In this document: positions 32,867 to 41,314 of the stretch, piece after piece
Layout: every line of letters starts with the position of its first letter
How positions within the stretch are numbered: the stretch's first letter is position 1
Source: an uncultured Bacteroidaceae bacterium
GTDB lineage: Bacteria; Bacteroidota; Bacteroidia; Bacteroidales; Bacteroidaceae
Assembly: GCA_905234555.1 (NCBI GenBank)
Contig: CAJOHO010000006.1
Span: 1-59,320 of the forward strand
Length of the DNA: 59,320 bases
Direction: 5' to 3'
The notes under the pieces: model-generated
What the model was told of the DNA's origin: nothing
The model's input: the letters and a program-made list of their open reading frames with translations, nothing else
Databases searched by the model: none
Program-made: the position numbers and the translations under genes

Positions 32867-33286
32867 ATGACCTATTCTTTCACGAAGGCAGAGCGCATCT
32901 GCAGTAAACTCACCATCGACAAACTGTTCGGAGGAGGTAACGCATCTATGGCTGCGTACCCCCTCCGTGCTGTATATATGACCACCGTTCTGCCCGATTT
33001 CGGGCAGAACAACACCAATCTCGGGCAGCCCCCCATCTCCATCCTGGTCAGCGTCTCCAAGCGCCGCTTCCACCACGCCGTCGATCGCAACCGCACAAAA
33101 CGGCTCATCCGCGAAGCCTATCGTCTCAACAAACAAGCCATCACCCAACAGGTAGCAGCCGCAGGCCTACATCTCGACCTCGCCTTCATCTGCATCGCCG
33201 ACGAACTACCCACAGCCCCACAAATCACCGCCAGCGTCAAGAAAATCCTTCGTCGCATCAGCGAAAAACTCCCCACCCCCCAATAA
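32867..33286 (+). CDS. rnpA: Ribonuclease P protein component
   Basis: 139 residues, small and basic. It assists the RNase P RNA in 5' maturation of tRNA precursors. FTKAERICSKLTIDKLF opens the family fold; the conserved RNR motif is present as NRTKRLIREAYR, and the ISILVSVSKRRFHHAVDRN strand precedes it. It starts 17 bp after hemD and is followed, after a repeat hairpin, by yidD, the usual neighbour of rnpA. Confidence 0.94.
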   Translation: MTYSFTKAERICSKLTIDKLFGGGNASMAAYPLRAVYMTTVLPDFGQNNTNLGQPPISILVSVSKRRFHHAVDRNRTKRLIREAYRLNKQAITQQVAAAGLHLDLAFICIADELPTAPQITASVKKILRRISEKLPTPQ

Positions 33287-33288
33287 AA

Positions 33289-33315
33289 CACAGTGCCTCG
33301 CGCTTTCCGCGAGGG
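33289..33315 (-). repeat. GGAAA-loop hairpin element between rnpA and yidD (copy 1)
   Basis: On the minus strand CCTCGCG-GAAAG-CGCGAGG is followed by CACTGT. Plus coordinates: arms 33296-33302 and 33308-33314, flank 33290-33295. It ends 8 bp before the yidD ATG. Confidence 0.75.
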
Positions 33316-33322
33316 AAAAAAC

Positions 33323-33607
33323 ATGAACAACTCCAAGTGGCAGAAAGCAATCATGTTGCCGTTCCGATGGATAGGCAAGCTGATAGGGTGGATTCTCCTC
33401 CTCCCCATCTATTTCTATCGCAAATGCATCTCCCCACTCACACCCCCTTCCTGCCGTTTCACCCCCACCTGTTCAGCCTACGCCGTTGAAGCCATCAAGC
33501 GCCACGGACCCTTCGCAGGCCTCTATCTGGCCATCCGTCGCATCCTCCGCTGCCATCCCTGGGGCGGAAGCGGCTATGACCCCGTCCCCGACAAATTCCA
33601 CTGGTAA
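33323..33607 (+). CDS. yidD: Membrane protein insertion efficiency factor YidD
   Basis: 94 residues from the start at 33323 ([12 protein letters not shown]); an upstream in-frame ATG at 33293 would run through the hairpin element and is unlikely. YidD helps insertion of inner-membrane proteins together with YidC. The family core is complete: [53 protein letters not shown] and GGSGYDPVP. It is usually encoded after rnpA, as here. A strong terminator follows. Confidence 0.96.
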   Translation: MNNSKWQKAIMLPFRWIGKLIGWILLLPIYFYRKCISPLTPPSCRFTPTCSAYAVEAIKRHGPFAGLYLAIRRILRCHPWGGSGYDPVPDKFHW

Positions 33608-33616
33608 CCATACAAA

Positions 33617-33652
33617 AAAGCCTCAAAATCCGAATGGATCTTGAGGCTTTTG
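33617..33652 (+). terminator. Intrinsic terminator after yidD
   Basis: AAAGCCTCAA (33617-33626) pairs with TTGAGGCTTT (33640-33650) over 10 bp with a 13-nt loop, followed by TGTTCATTTT. Confidence 0.85.
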
Positions 33653-33657
33653 TTCAT

Positions 33658-33710
33658 TTTGGCAGGCGGTTTCCCGCTTTTCACTGTGGCAGGCGGTTTC
33701 CCCGCCTGCA
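33658..33710 (-). repeat. GGAAA-loop hairpin element (copy 2) with partial tandem copy
   Basis: On the minus strand GCAGGCGG-GGAAA-CCGCCTGC then CACAGT (plus arms 33689-33696 and 33702-33709), followed by a partial second copy GCGGGAAACCGC. It lies between the yidD terminator and the stop codon of the CoA-transferase gene. Confidence 0.7.
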
Positions 33711-33726
33711 TCATAGCGGTCTGCCT

Positions 33727-35226
33727 TTATTTCACGTATTCCGCCCAATTCGTTTTGCGCATATCCCCTTCGCGGAGGAACGTGTCGTGCATAGCGAGAG
33801 CAGCAGAAAGCTTATGGCAGGACTGACCCTTGTCAGCAATCTTCAGGTAATCCCACAACAGCTGCTTGTAGTCTGGATGAGCACAGTTCTCAATGATAGC
33901 CTGAGCACGCTGGATAGGTGACTTGCCACGCAGGTCAGCCACACCCTGTTCCGTTACGATGATGTTCACGTCATGTTCTGTATGGTCCACATGGCTGCAG
34001 AAAGGAACGATGGCACTGATCATGCCGCCCTTTGCCACACTCGAGCAAGTGAAGATGCTGAGGAAAGCGTTACGCTCGAAGTCGCCCGAGCCACCGATAC
34101 CGTTCATCATCTTCGTACCACAGATCTGCGTAGAGTTCGCATGTCCATAGATGTCCACCTCGATAGCCGTATTGATAGCGATCAGACCCAGACGACGGAT
34201 TACCTCAGGATTGTTCGAGATCTCCGACTGACGAAGCACCAGCTTATCCTTGAAGAAGTCGATATCGTCGTAGATACCCTGCAGGTATTCGTTCGTCACT
34301 GAAAGTGAGCAAGTAGAAGCCGACTTCACACGTCCGTGACGCATGAGGTCAACCACTGCGTCCTGAAGCACCTCCGTATAGACGTTGAAGGCAGGAATCT
34401 CAGGATTCGAACCAAGCGCGCCGAGGATGGCATTAGCCGTGCTGCCCACACCACTCTGGAAAGGCAGGAACGATGGTGGGATGATACCACGCTTCACTTC
34501 ACCCAGCAGGAACTCAGCCACACGTTCACCGATCTTGTCCGTCACAGGATCTGCATCCTTGAAAGCACGAGCCTCATCAGGAATGATACATTCCACCACA
34601 CCCACGATCTTCTTAGGATCAATCTGCAGGTAAGTCGTACCGATGCGGTCACTCGGATGGAAGATAGGGATAGGCTCACGCATAGGTGGATCCTTCGGTT
34701 CATACACATCATGGATGCCGATCGACTTAGGACTGTGGAAATGGTTCAGCTCCAGGATCACACCCTTCTGAGCCAGACGTGCAGCCGTTGGAGAGATACC
34801 ACCGGCAGCAGTCAGATAAACCTTACCGTCTTCCTCGATGGCGCAAACTTCGATAATCGCCCAGTCCACCTGTCCCAGGAAACCATAACGCAGCTCCTGA
34901 GCCATCTGGCTGAGGTGAATATCGTTATACGCAATTTCACCGCTGTTCACCTTCTTGCGGAAGATAGAGTTCGTAGTGTAAGGAGCACGATAGCGGATAG
35001 CACCCTCCTCAGAGAGACAACCGTCAGCACTCGCACCAGTCGATGCACCAGTGAATAAACCAATTTGGAATGGGCGACCAGCCTCATGTTCAGCGTGAGC
35101 AATCTTAGCCAGTTCAGCAGTCGTTGCCTTCGGAGTACCAGCAGGAGTAAAACCACTCAGCGCAATGTTGTCGCCATGCTTAATCAGGGCAGCCGCCTCA
35201 GCAGCTGTCAGTCTTGTAAATGCCAT
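33727..35226 (-). CDS. Succinyl-CoA:acetate CoA-transferase / acetyl-CoA hydrolase family enzyme
   Basis: 499 residues from the start at 35226 (MAFTRLTAAEAA); the open frame extends upstream past the promoter but has no credible start. Class I CoA-transferase of the acetyl-CoA hydrolase/transferase family: ALSGFTPAGTPKATTAELAK near the N-terminus, GLFTGASTGASADG, FQSGVGSTANAILGALG and the catalytic glutamate E285 in NVYTEVLQD. The C-terminal half has QICGTKMMNGIGGSGDFERNA. Such enzymes swap CoA between succinyl-CoA and acetate, yielding succinate plus acetyl-CoA or the reverse, which fits a succinate- and acetate-producing fermenter. Upstream is a structured leader and a TAACTTTG promoter. 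Confidence 0.92.
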   Translation of the reverse strand: MAFTRLTAAEAAALIKHGDNIALSGFTPAGTPKATTAELAKIAHAEHEAGRPFQIGLFTGASTGASADGCLSEEGAIRYRAPYTTNSIFRKKVNSGEIAYNDIHLSQMAQELRYGFLGQVDWAIIEVCAIEEDGKVYLTAAGGISPTAARLAQKGVILELNHFHSPKSIGIHDVYEPKDPPMREPIPIFHPSDRIGTTYLQIDPKKIVGVVECIIPDEARAFKDADPVTDKIGERVAEFLLGEVKRGIIPPSFLPFQSGVGSTANAILGALGSNPEIPAFNVYTEVLQDAVVDLMRHGRVKSASTCSLSVTNEYLQGIYDDIDFFKDKLVLRQSEISNNPEVIRRLGLIAINTAIEVDIYGHANSTQICGTKMMNGIGGSGDFERNAFLSIFTCSSVAKGGMISAIVPFCSHVDHTEHDVNIIVTEQGVADLRGKSPIQRAQAIIENCAHPDYKQLLWDYLKIADKGQSCHKLSAALAMHDTFLREGDMRKTNWAEYVK

Positions 35227-35378
35227 ATAAAAATAAGTATGTAAAAATTTCGACTTCGCAGTTGAATTTTCAAATTCGAGTGACAAAGTCAGTGCAAGCT
35301 GAATGCAATAGAGCTTGCTCAATTGCTGAGGCGCAGCCTGACTTCGCACATGATTTTTTGAAATCGTGTGCAAAGTTA
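35227..35378 (-). promoter_or_regulatory. Promoter box and structured leader of the CoA-transferase gene
   Basis: TAACTTTG on the minus strand (35371-35378) is followed by a leader of about 140 nt. It holds an imperfect hairpin of about 11 bp, GCACATGATTT / AAATCGTGTGC (35346-35371), and a perfect 7-bp hairpin GCAAGCT / AGCTTGC (about 35296-35320). No -33 TTTG was seen. Confidence 0.5.
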
Positions 35379-35435
35379 CGCAAACTTTTTCACATATTCG
35401 CACATTTTCCTCGATTTTGTGCGAAAAAGCCTTGC

Positions 35436-36218
35436 TTAAAGCTGCGAAACATTCAAAACGACCGTCTTACCAGTCAGATTCCCACGATAATCGTAAATCA
35501 CATCCAGTCCTGCCTTCCTGGCATTTCCCATGAAGAGTTTCATCTCAGGCGACGAGGAAATCAACATACTGATGTTGGTTTTAATCATATCAAGATTCGA
35601 TTCCAACAAAGCCATATCCGCCACATTTTCGTCAATCTCATAAATATAGCGGAACTCCGCGTCCGTCATTTCCACCTTTACCAAAGTTGTAGCCTCATCC
35701 GCTGTCTGTGGCACCTGCATGTTCAGCAAATCACACTGAGACTGCATGTATTCCCTCGCCAACTCCTTGGGATCGCCTTCACGATTGAGGGCCTCCGCAA
35801 GTTCCTCGCCCGTCATTTTAAAGGAAAACTCTTCACCGCCATTTTCCCCTGCGAATACAGCCACGAAATCAGCCTTTGCCTCAGCAATCAACCCAAACAC
35901 CTGTTTCTGCTTTGCATCCATAATAGCCAGATTTGCGCACCAGGAACGTTTGAGCATATCAGGATCATCCTTTGCTTTCTTCAGGCCATTGTACAAACTT
36001 TCAGAGAGAGAATAGGTGATACACACCTCATCGTTCTCATACTGGGCATCAGTAACCTCCATCATGGCACCAGCCGATATAGGCAACTGTTTCTGAAGCT
36101 CCTCAATACCCACTCGCAAGTTCACCTTAGCACTTGCCTCTTTCTGTTTCTCACCTGTGCAGCTGCACATCACGATGCCAACCAGCATCGCCATCATAAT
36201 CATTACATTCTTTCTCAT
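35436..36218 (-). CDS. Lipoprotein of unknown function
   Basis: 260 residues. The N-terminus is a lipoprotein signal ending MCSC (cysteine about 20), followed by TGEKQKEA; there is no acidic run directly after the cysteine, so it may stay periplasmic. The mature part is rich in Glu, Met and Ala with helix-strand alternation, a VCITYSLSES strand and a C-terminal GLDVIYDYRGNLTGKTVVLNV segment. I do not recognise the family with confidence; a DUF4854-like fold is possible but unproven. It follows the DUF2851 gene on the same strand after 132 bp, so the two may be co-transcribed. Confidence 0.75.
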   Translation of the reverse strand: MRKNVMIMMAMLVGIVMCSCTGEKQKEASAKVNLRVGIEELQKQLPISAGAMMEVTDAQYENDEVCITYSLSESLYNGLKKAKDDPDMLKRSWCANLAIMDAKQKQVFGLIAEAKADFVAVFAGENGGEEFSFKMTGEELAEALNREGDPKELAREYMQSQCDLLNMQVPQTADEATTLVKVEMTDAEFRYIYEIDENVADMALLESNLDMIKTNISMLISSSPEMKLFMGNARKAGLDVIYDYRGNLTGKTVVLNVSQL

Positions 36219-36350
36219 AACTTAACTTTTTAAATTATAATTATAGTTTCATTCTTTCTATTCTGCGACATTTTTGGCTACCAAAACCAATTCGTTCAAT
36301 TCGTGTTCGAAATAATCTTTATAATCCTTGTTTTAATTGTTAATTATGCA
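36219..36350. other. Short gap with GCATTAT tandem repeat
   Basis: No gene. TTAATTATGCATTATGCATTAAAAC at about 36339-36363 is a short tandem repeat that also supplies the stop codon of DUF2851. No TAnnTTTG box was seen for the downstream lipoprotein. Confidence 0.4.
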
Positions 36351-37751
36351 TTATGCATTAAAACAATCCTCTTCCTTGTTCTCTTGCAGGAAATTCGGGT
36401 TCTGGCGGATAAATTCGTGTCCGAATCGGCAACGCAGACAATTCCGAGGTTCGCAGTATTGACGCGTCAGCTGAATCAGAGCCTGCGAGTCAGCAGCCGA
36501 TTCACAAACCACCCCAGCCTCAGCCCAGGCACGAGTAATCCAGTTACGTTCCGGTTTCAGAGCCTCCAGCAAAACCATCGCCCGTTCACAGAACGACTCC
36601 TCATTCTTATAACGTCCATAAGCAAACAGAATCGGCGAGAACGTGTTGATCAGCAACAAATCCTTCGTCCCAACCGACAGACCCGAAGGAAGCAAACCAC
36701 GAAAATCCTCGATGGATTCGCAGCCCACCACCCTCGCAAAACTCAGCTTCTGCTCGTAATACAACCCTGCCAACTGAACAATCCGCACATACGGCGAGTT
36801 CGACGGACGAAGCCTCGCAAAGCGGAACAACCCACTGTCAATCGGCACCAGCGAAAACTTCTGCCGCAGATAAGCATACTCCTTCCGCAACCCCTCCACA
36901 TCCCAGTCCCCCTCACCCATCTCCCATCCCCCATCATCCATCTTACATCTTACATCATCCATCTTACATCTTACATCATCCATCTTACATCTTACATCAT
37001 CCAGCAACCCCGCCTGCCCAAAGAAGAAAGCCTCAATCTGGAACAGACTGTCCCTGTGCTTCGCAACAGCCTGAAGAGGAATGCTGCGCGCCCAAGCCTC
37101 AAACGCATCACCATTGATGCCAAAACCAAAGTTACGAGCCAGCGTCACGAAGAACGTATGCTCCCAGCTCCGTTCACAACGCTCATGACGAGCCATCAAC
37201 TGATCCGTCTTCTGCTCCAGCCGTTCCGCTTGCAAAGCCGCCATCCAGTTATGAATCACCAAAGCCGATTGGCTTGCCACCACAGCCCTGCATCGAGGAA
37301 TCCTGTCATTCCTCACCAACTCGTCATACCGTTCCTGCACCACCTTCGGAATCGGCAATACCAACTGCGGAATCATCCGTACCGGAGCCTGAGGTGAAAC
37401 ATGGGAAGTTGGAACCGAAGCCTGAGGCTGGGGCTGGGGTTGAGTTGGAGTGGGAGCCTGGGGTGCAGGGATTTCCATATCTGGGAGGGAGACCACATGG
37501 AGGATGACGTTGTGGTAGGCGGGATCAGATTGGTGGTGGTGGTGGAACCAGTCGCTGGAGCGGAGGTGGATTTCCACGTTGCCCACCCAGAGCTGCCCGT
37601 CTATCTTCACCTTAGCATTGAAAAAGTCGGGACCTGCATCGTGGTTGTGCAGTCCAGGGTGAACCACCTCCACAGCCTGCCCCCCTGTGGTCCGCAGGGG
37701 ACCCAGCGGAAATATCTTGTGCTTCCACACATATTGCAGCAATTCTTCCAT
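36351..37751 (-). CDS. DUF2851 family protein with repeat-derived insertions
   Basis: 466 residues, cytoplasmic. The family opening MEELLQYVWKHKIFPLGPLRTTGGQAVEVVHPG..NHDAGPDFFNAKVKI and GNVEIHLRSSDW is clear, as is the C-terminal NGLRCRFG-like RNCLRCRFGHEFI. DUF2851 proteins are widespread in Bacteroidetes and of unknown function. Two low-complexity stretches interrupt it: PAPQAPTPTQPQPQPQ (about 93-108) and a threefold DDVRCKM repeat (about 252-272) encoded by a CATCTTACATCTTA tandem repeat at 36937-37000. The last residues CFNA and the stop come from another tandem repeat at 36345-36360. Expressed from a TATATTTG promoter at 37845-37852. Confidence 0.85.
   Translation of the reverse strand: MEELLQYVWKHKIFPLGPLRTTGGQAVEVVHPGLHNHDAGPDFFNAKVKIDGQLWVGNVEIHLRSSDWFHHHHQSDPAYHNVILHVVSLPDMEIPAPQAPTPTQPQPQPQASVPTSHVSPQAPVRMIPQLVLPIPKVVQERYDELVRNDRIPRCRAVVASQSALVIHNWMAALQAERLEQKTDQLMARHERCERSWEHTFFVTLARNFGFGINGDAFEAWARSIPLQAVAKHRDSLFQIEAFFFGQAGLLDDVRCKMDDVRCKMDDVRCKMDDGGWEMGEGDWDVEGLRKEYAYLRQKFSLVPIDSGLFRFARLRPSNSPYVRIVQLAGLYYEQKLSFARVVGCESIEDFRGLLPSGLSVGTKDLLLINTFSPILFAYGRYKNEESFCERAMVLLEALKPERNWITRAWAEAGVVCESAADSQALIQLTRQYCEPRNCLRCRFGHEFIRQNPNFLQENKEEDCFNA
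36937..37000. repeat. CATCTTACATCTTA tandem repeat inside DUF2851
   Basis: Three copies of a 21-bp unit built from CATCTTACAT. Being a multiple of three, the expansion keeps the frame and encodes DDVRCKM three times. Confidence 0.85.
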
Positions 37752-37844
37752 AACCTATTCTGTTCTATTGATGATCTTGATTGAAAAGGTAAAACTTCTG
37801 GTGTTGAAAGGTGAAAAACGGATGTGTTTTATTAAAAAACCTTG

Positions 37845-37874
37845 CAAATATACGAAAAAATTATAATTCGCAAA
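37845..37874 (-). promoter_or_regulatory. Promoter of DUF2851
   Basis: Minus strand: TTTG (37871-37874), 18-bp spacer, TATATTTG (37845-37852). It is divergent to the dapB promoter and shares the TAAATTCT tandem repeat region (37870-37900). Confidence 0.6.
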
Positions 37875-37905
37875 TTCTAAATTCTAAATTCTAAATTCTT
37901 TTCAG

Positions 37906-37913
37906 TAACTTTG
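37906..37913 (+). promoter_or_regulatory. Promoter -7 box of dapB
   Basis: TAACTTTG followed by CAGC. Directly upstream are four copies of the octamer TAAATTCT (about 37871-37900). Confidence 0.65.
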
Positions 37914-38124
37914 CAGCGAATTTGCAAATTGGTTGCTATATAGAAGCAGCAATTGTGCAACAAAAGTACACAGACAAGGACTGTGGTTGCAATTGCAACA
38001 GGTGGACTTTGTGGTTGCAATGATATTGCAACAGACGGAACCAATCTTTTACTGCAAATTGCAACAAACAGAACCATACTTTTGCTGCAAAATTGCAACA
38101 GACAGAACTAAGTTATAAAAAAAT
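37914..38124 (+). repeat. Leader of dapB with 33-bp tandem repeats
   Basis: ATTGCAACA occurs at 37992, 38025, 38058 and 38092, a spacing of 33, 33 and 34 bp, each followed by a variant of GACAGAACCATACTTTTGC. GTTGCAATTGCAAC (37986-37999) is a perfect palindrome. The region is transcribed if the 37906 promoter is used, giving a leader of about 205 nt. No convincing peptide is encoded. Confidence 0.65.
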
Positions 38125-38883
38125 ATGAAACTCGCTCTTATAGGATATGGTAAGATGGGCAAGATGATTGAACGGATTGCCCTGGATCGCGGACATGAGA
38201 TTGTCTGCATTATCGACATTGACAATCAGCAGGATTTTGACTCGGATGCGTTCCGTTCTGCTGATGTTGCCATCGAATTCACGGCTCCTCATGTGGCTTA
38301 CGGCAACTACTTGAAATGCTGGGAACAGGGTGTGAAGGTGGTGTCTGGTTCTACTGGCTGGCTGAAGGAGCACGGCGAGGATGTGCGCAGGGCTTGCAAC
38401 GAAGGTGGAAAGACGCTTTTCTGGGCTTCGAACTTCAGTGTGGGTGTTGCGATTTTCTCGGCTGTAAACAAATATCTGGCGAAGATTATGAACGGTTTTC
38501 CTCAGTATGATGTTCGGATGTCGGAAACGCATCATATCCATAAGCTAGATCACCCAAGCGGAACGGGTATCACGCTGGCTGAGCAGCTGGTGGAGGGACT
38601 GGACCGCAAGGAAGGCTGGTGTCTGGGTACGCTGACGCAGCCTGACGGCAGCCAGGTGGTAGAGCATGTGCCGGCTGCCAACGAGGTGGCGATTGACAGC
38701 ATCCGTCGTGGTGAGGTGCCTGGCATTCACAGCATCACTTACGACAGCGATGCTGACTGCATCACGATCACTCACGATGCTCACTCTCGTCAGGGTTTTG
38801 CGCTGGGTGCCGTGCTGGCTGCTGAATATACAAAGGACCACCAGGGTCTGCTGACAACGGAGGATTTGTTTAATTTCGGCTGA
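38125..38883 (+). CDS. dapB: 4-hydroxy-tetrahydrodipicolinate reductase
   Basis: 252 residues. DapB reduces the DapA product to tetrahydrodipicolinate with NAD(P)H in lysine and meso-DAP synthesis; tetrahydrodipicolinate is the substrate of the Ddh encoded at 11791. Motifs: N-terminal GYGKMGKMIE nucleotide-binding loop, the VVSGSTGW strand, SNFSVGVAIF, and the substrate-binding ETHHIHKLDHPSGTG. It is a little shorter than the E. coli enzyme (273), as is common in Bacteroidetes. Start chosen at the MKLALIGYGKMG methionine right after the repeat leader. Confidence 0.96.
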   Translation: MKLALIGYGKMGKMIERIALDRGHEIVCIIDIDNQQDFDSDAFRSADVAIEFTAPHVAYGNYLKCWEQGVKVVSGSTGWLKEHGEDVRRACNEGGKTLFWASNFSVGVAIFSAVNKYLAKIMNGFPQYDVRMSETHHIHKLDHPSGTGITLAEQLVEGLDRKEGWCLGTLTQPDGSQVVEHVPAANEVAIDSIRRGEVPGIHSITYDSDADCITITHDAHSRQGFALGAVLAAEYTKDHQGLLTTEDLFNFG

Positions 38884-38929
38884 ATGAATCTGCCGACACA
38901 ATCATAAAGACACTATAATCAAAGAAAAT

Positions 38930-40459
38930 ATGGGATTCTTTTCGAACATTTTCACGTCAAAACCGGATTACTCGAAGATACGGACAAAGAAGAACAAGAA
39001 GGCGGAGAAACCGCAGAAGCCGTGGGTGAAGTGGGTGAAATTCGGAGTGGTTACCTTCCTGTACCTGCTCTTCCTGCTTTGGCTGAAGAGTTGGCTCGGA
39101 CTCATCGTGGTGCCGTTCATCTATGATGCTTACATCACGAAGAAAATCAAGTGGACATGGTGGAAACAGCTGGAAAGTCCTGTGGCTCGCACGCTGATGA
39201 GCTGGGTAGATGCCATCGTCTTTGCGTTGGTGGCTGTCTATTTCGTTCATAATTTCTTCTTCCAGAACTACCAGATTCCTTCATCTTCACTGGAGAAGAC
39301 GTTGCTGACGGGCGACTTCCTGCTGGTGTCGAAACTGAGCTATGGCCCTCGCATTCCCCAGACACCGCTCACGCTGCCACTGACACAACACACGATTCCT
39401 GGTCTGAACTGCAAATCGTACATCGAGTGGCCTCACTGGGACTATCGTCGTGCGCCTGGCTTCGGAAAGGTGGAACAGGGCGATATCGTGGTGTTCAACT
39501 ATCCGGCTGGCGACACAGTGGCCGTACGTTTCCCCTACGACCTGTATGCCCACTGCTATGAACGGGGTCTGGACGAGCTGCGTCAGCAAGGTGTGGAACT
39601 GCCGAACCTGAAGGAGTTGAGTACGGAGAAGCAGATGCAGATGTACAACACCATCTATGGGCTTGGCAAGACCTACGTGGAGAACCACGAGGAGGAGTAC
39701 GGACGACTGATTACCCGTCCTGTGGATCGTCGTGAGAACTACGTGAAGCGTTGTGTGGGTCTGCCTGGTCAGCGTTTAGAGATCAAGGATAAGGTGGTTT
39801 ATGTTGACGGGAAGCCTCTGGAACAGCCAGAACTGGTGCAGTTTAACTATTATGTATATCTGAAGAAGGGTGCTGACCTGGATGACAAGTTATGTGCCGA
39901 ACTGGGTATCAGCGACGAGGACCGTGTTCACCGTATGGATCGTCCGAACACTGCCAACAACGCAGGTATGCCGCTGACGTTCCAGGCAAAAGCGAAGCTG
40001 GAGCAGATGCCCAATCTGGTTGACAGCATTGTGGAGATCAAGGACGGTGAGTTCGGTCATGTCTATCCGCTGGATCATGAATACGGCTGGACTCGCGATA
40101 ACTACGGTCCCATCTGGATTCCGGCGAAGGGTAAGACGCTGAAGCTGAATATGTATAACATCGCCCTGTATGAACGTCCTATCCGTGCCTACGAGGGCAA
40201 CACGCTGGAGGTGAAGGACGGCAAGATCTTCATCAACGGTAAGGAGACGACTCGCTATACGTTCAAGATGGATTACTACTGGATGATGGGTGACAACCGC
40301 CATAATTCCGCCGACTCCCGCTATTGGGGCTTTGTGCCGGAAGACCATGTGGTGGGTAAGCCGATCCTCATCTGGCTGAGCATCTCACCCGACAAAAACC
40401 CAGAGTCGTCGGGCATCCGCTGGAGCCGCATCTTCAAGAATGTGAGCAAAATAAAGTAA
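38930..40459 (+). CDS. lepB: Signal peptidase I
   Basis: 509 residues, long for the family because of a Bacteroidetes-type insertion between the catalytic boxes. It cleaves signal peptides of exported proteins in the inner membrane. A cytoplasmic basic N-terminus and hydrophobic segments (about 36-65, 88-110) precede box B, IPSSSLEKTLLTGDFLLVSK, with the likely nucleophile S120 (in place of the common SMxPT a SLEKT variant). The general base is K273 in NYVKRCVGLPGQ, and box E is MMGDNRHNSADSRYWGFV. It lies 46 bp after dapB. Confidence 0.93.
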   Translation: MGFFSNIFTSKPDYSKIRTKKNKKAEKPQKPWVKWVKFGVVTFLYLLFLLWLKSWLGLIVVPFIYDAYITKKIKWTWWKQLESPVARTLMSWVDAIVFALVAVYFVHNFFFQNYQIPSSSLEKTLLTGDFLLVSKLSYGPRIPQTPLTLPLTQHTIPGLNCKSYIEWPHWDYRRAPGFGKVEQGDIVVFNYPAGDTVAVRFPYDLYAHCYERGLDELRQQGVELPNLKELSTEKQMQMYNTIYGLGKTYVENHEEEYGRLITRPVDRRENYVKRCVGLPGQRLEIKDKVVYVDGKPLEQPELVQFNYYVYLKKGADLDDKLCAELGISDEDRVHRMDRPNTANNAGMPLTFQAKAKLEQMPNLVDSIVEIKDGEFGHVYPLDHEYGWTRDNYGPIWIPAKGKTLKLNMYNIALYERPIRAYEGNTLEVKDGKIFINGKETTRYTFKMDYYWMMGDNRHNSADSRYWGFVPEDHVVGKPILIWLSISPDKNPESSGIRWSRIFKNVSKIK

Positions 40460-40460
40460 A

Positions 40461-40497
40461 GGACCCACCCCCTTGCCCCTCCTAAGGGAGGGGAGTA
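40461..40497. repeat. C-rich/G-rich palindrome between lepB and the WbqC-like gene
   Basis: GACCCACCCCCTTGCCCCTC followed by CTAAGGGAGGGGAG: a diverged member of the C5/G5 family. Confidence 0.5.
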
Positions 40498-40547
40498 TAT
40501 ACCTGCCTTCGGGCTGAAATCTCCATAGAGGTTCTAAAGTTACATAT

Positions 40548-41186
40548 ATGTTGCTATCTACTGCATATCTACCGCCTGTCCAGTATTTCACGAAAATACT
40601 GGACGGCGATGTTTATGTGGAAGCGTGGGAGAGTTTTCACAAGCAGACTTATCGCAACCGCTGTCTCATCGATTCGCCTAACGGGGTGCTGGCGTTGACA
40701 ATACCTGTGGAGAAGCCGGAAGACGGAAGCAGATTGATTCGTGACTTGCGTATCAGCGATCACGGCAACTGGCGCCATCAACATTGGCAGGCACTTACGT
40801 CCTCGTATTTCAACTCGCCTTTCTTTGAGTATTACCAGGATGATTTCGCACCTTTCTATGAGAAACGATATGCGTTCCTGCTGGATTTCAACGAGGCGCT
40901 GACGGAAAAATGCTGCGAACTCATCGACATTTCCCCACGCATTCACAGGACAGAGAGCTATCTTGCTTCCTCCACAGGGGAAATGAGGGGTGGGGATTTG
41001 GACTTCCGTGACACAATTTCGCCCAAGGTTCCGTTCGGCAGCGATTCTGCTTTTTCCCCTGTTCCTTATTATCAGGTTTTTGCCTCTCGCCACGGATTTC
41101 TGCCCAACCTCAGCATCGTTGACCTCTTGTTTAATATGGGGCCAGAGTCGATTCTGGTGCTGAATAATTGTGTGACGAAAACTTAA
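40548..41186 (+). CDS. WbqC-family protein
   Basis: 212 residues, cytoplasmic. The start STAYLPPVQYFTKILDGDVYVEAWESFHKQTYRNRCLI and the central HGNWRHQHWQAL and YFNSPFFEYYQDDFAPFYEKRYAFLLDFN match the WbqC-like family (PF08889). WbqC itself is linked to O-antigen synthesis, but the activity of these proteins is not known. In related genomes such a gene follows lepB. A segment SSTGEMRGGDLDF (about 143-155) looks like a repeat-derived insertion. Confidence 0.8.
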   Translation: MLLSTAYLPPVQYFTKILDGDVYVEAWESFHKQTYRNRCLIDSPNGVLALTIPVEKPEDGSRLIRDLRISDHGNWRHQHWQALTSSYFNSPFFEYYQDDFAPFYEKRYAFLLDFNEALTEKCCELIDISPRIHRTESYLASSTGEMRGGDLDFRDTISPKVPFGSDSAFSPVPYYQVFASRHGFLPNLSIVDLLFNMGPESILVLNNCVTKT

Positions 41187-41217
41187 AACGCTTTCGTTTT
41201 TGTTAAATAAGGATAAT

Positions 41218-41310
41218 TCTCGCGACAAAATTGCGAGAGGGGAACGCAGAATGAAGAATTATGCGTAATTTTGCGGAGCAAATCCTCGTGGAAAAACACG
41301 AGGCACTGTA
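41218..41310 (+). promoter_or_regulatory. Promoter and two hairpins before the M28 peptidase gene, including GGAAA-loop element copy 3
   Basis: TAATTTTG (41266-41273) is a -7 match. Downstream, CCTCGTG-GAAAAA-CACGAGG (41285-41304) plus CACTGT forms the 5' end of the mRNA and stops 4 bp before the ATG at 41315. Upstream, TCTCGC / GCGAGA (about 41218-41238) is another hairpin. Confidence 0.65.
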
Positions 41311-41314
41311 AAAA

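Noticed and set aside
33727..35403. Extension of the CoA-transferase to an ATG at 35403
   Set aside because: The extra 59 residues cover the promoter box and leader hairpins and have no family similarity; MAFTRLTAAEAA at 35226 is the natural start.
37992..38124. 33-bp tandem repeats before dapB as a CRISPR array
   Set aside because: There are no unique spacers between conserved repeats and no cas genes; the whole 33-bp unit is similar from copy to copy.
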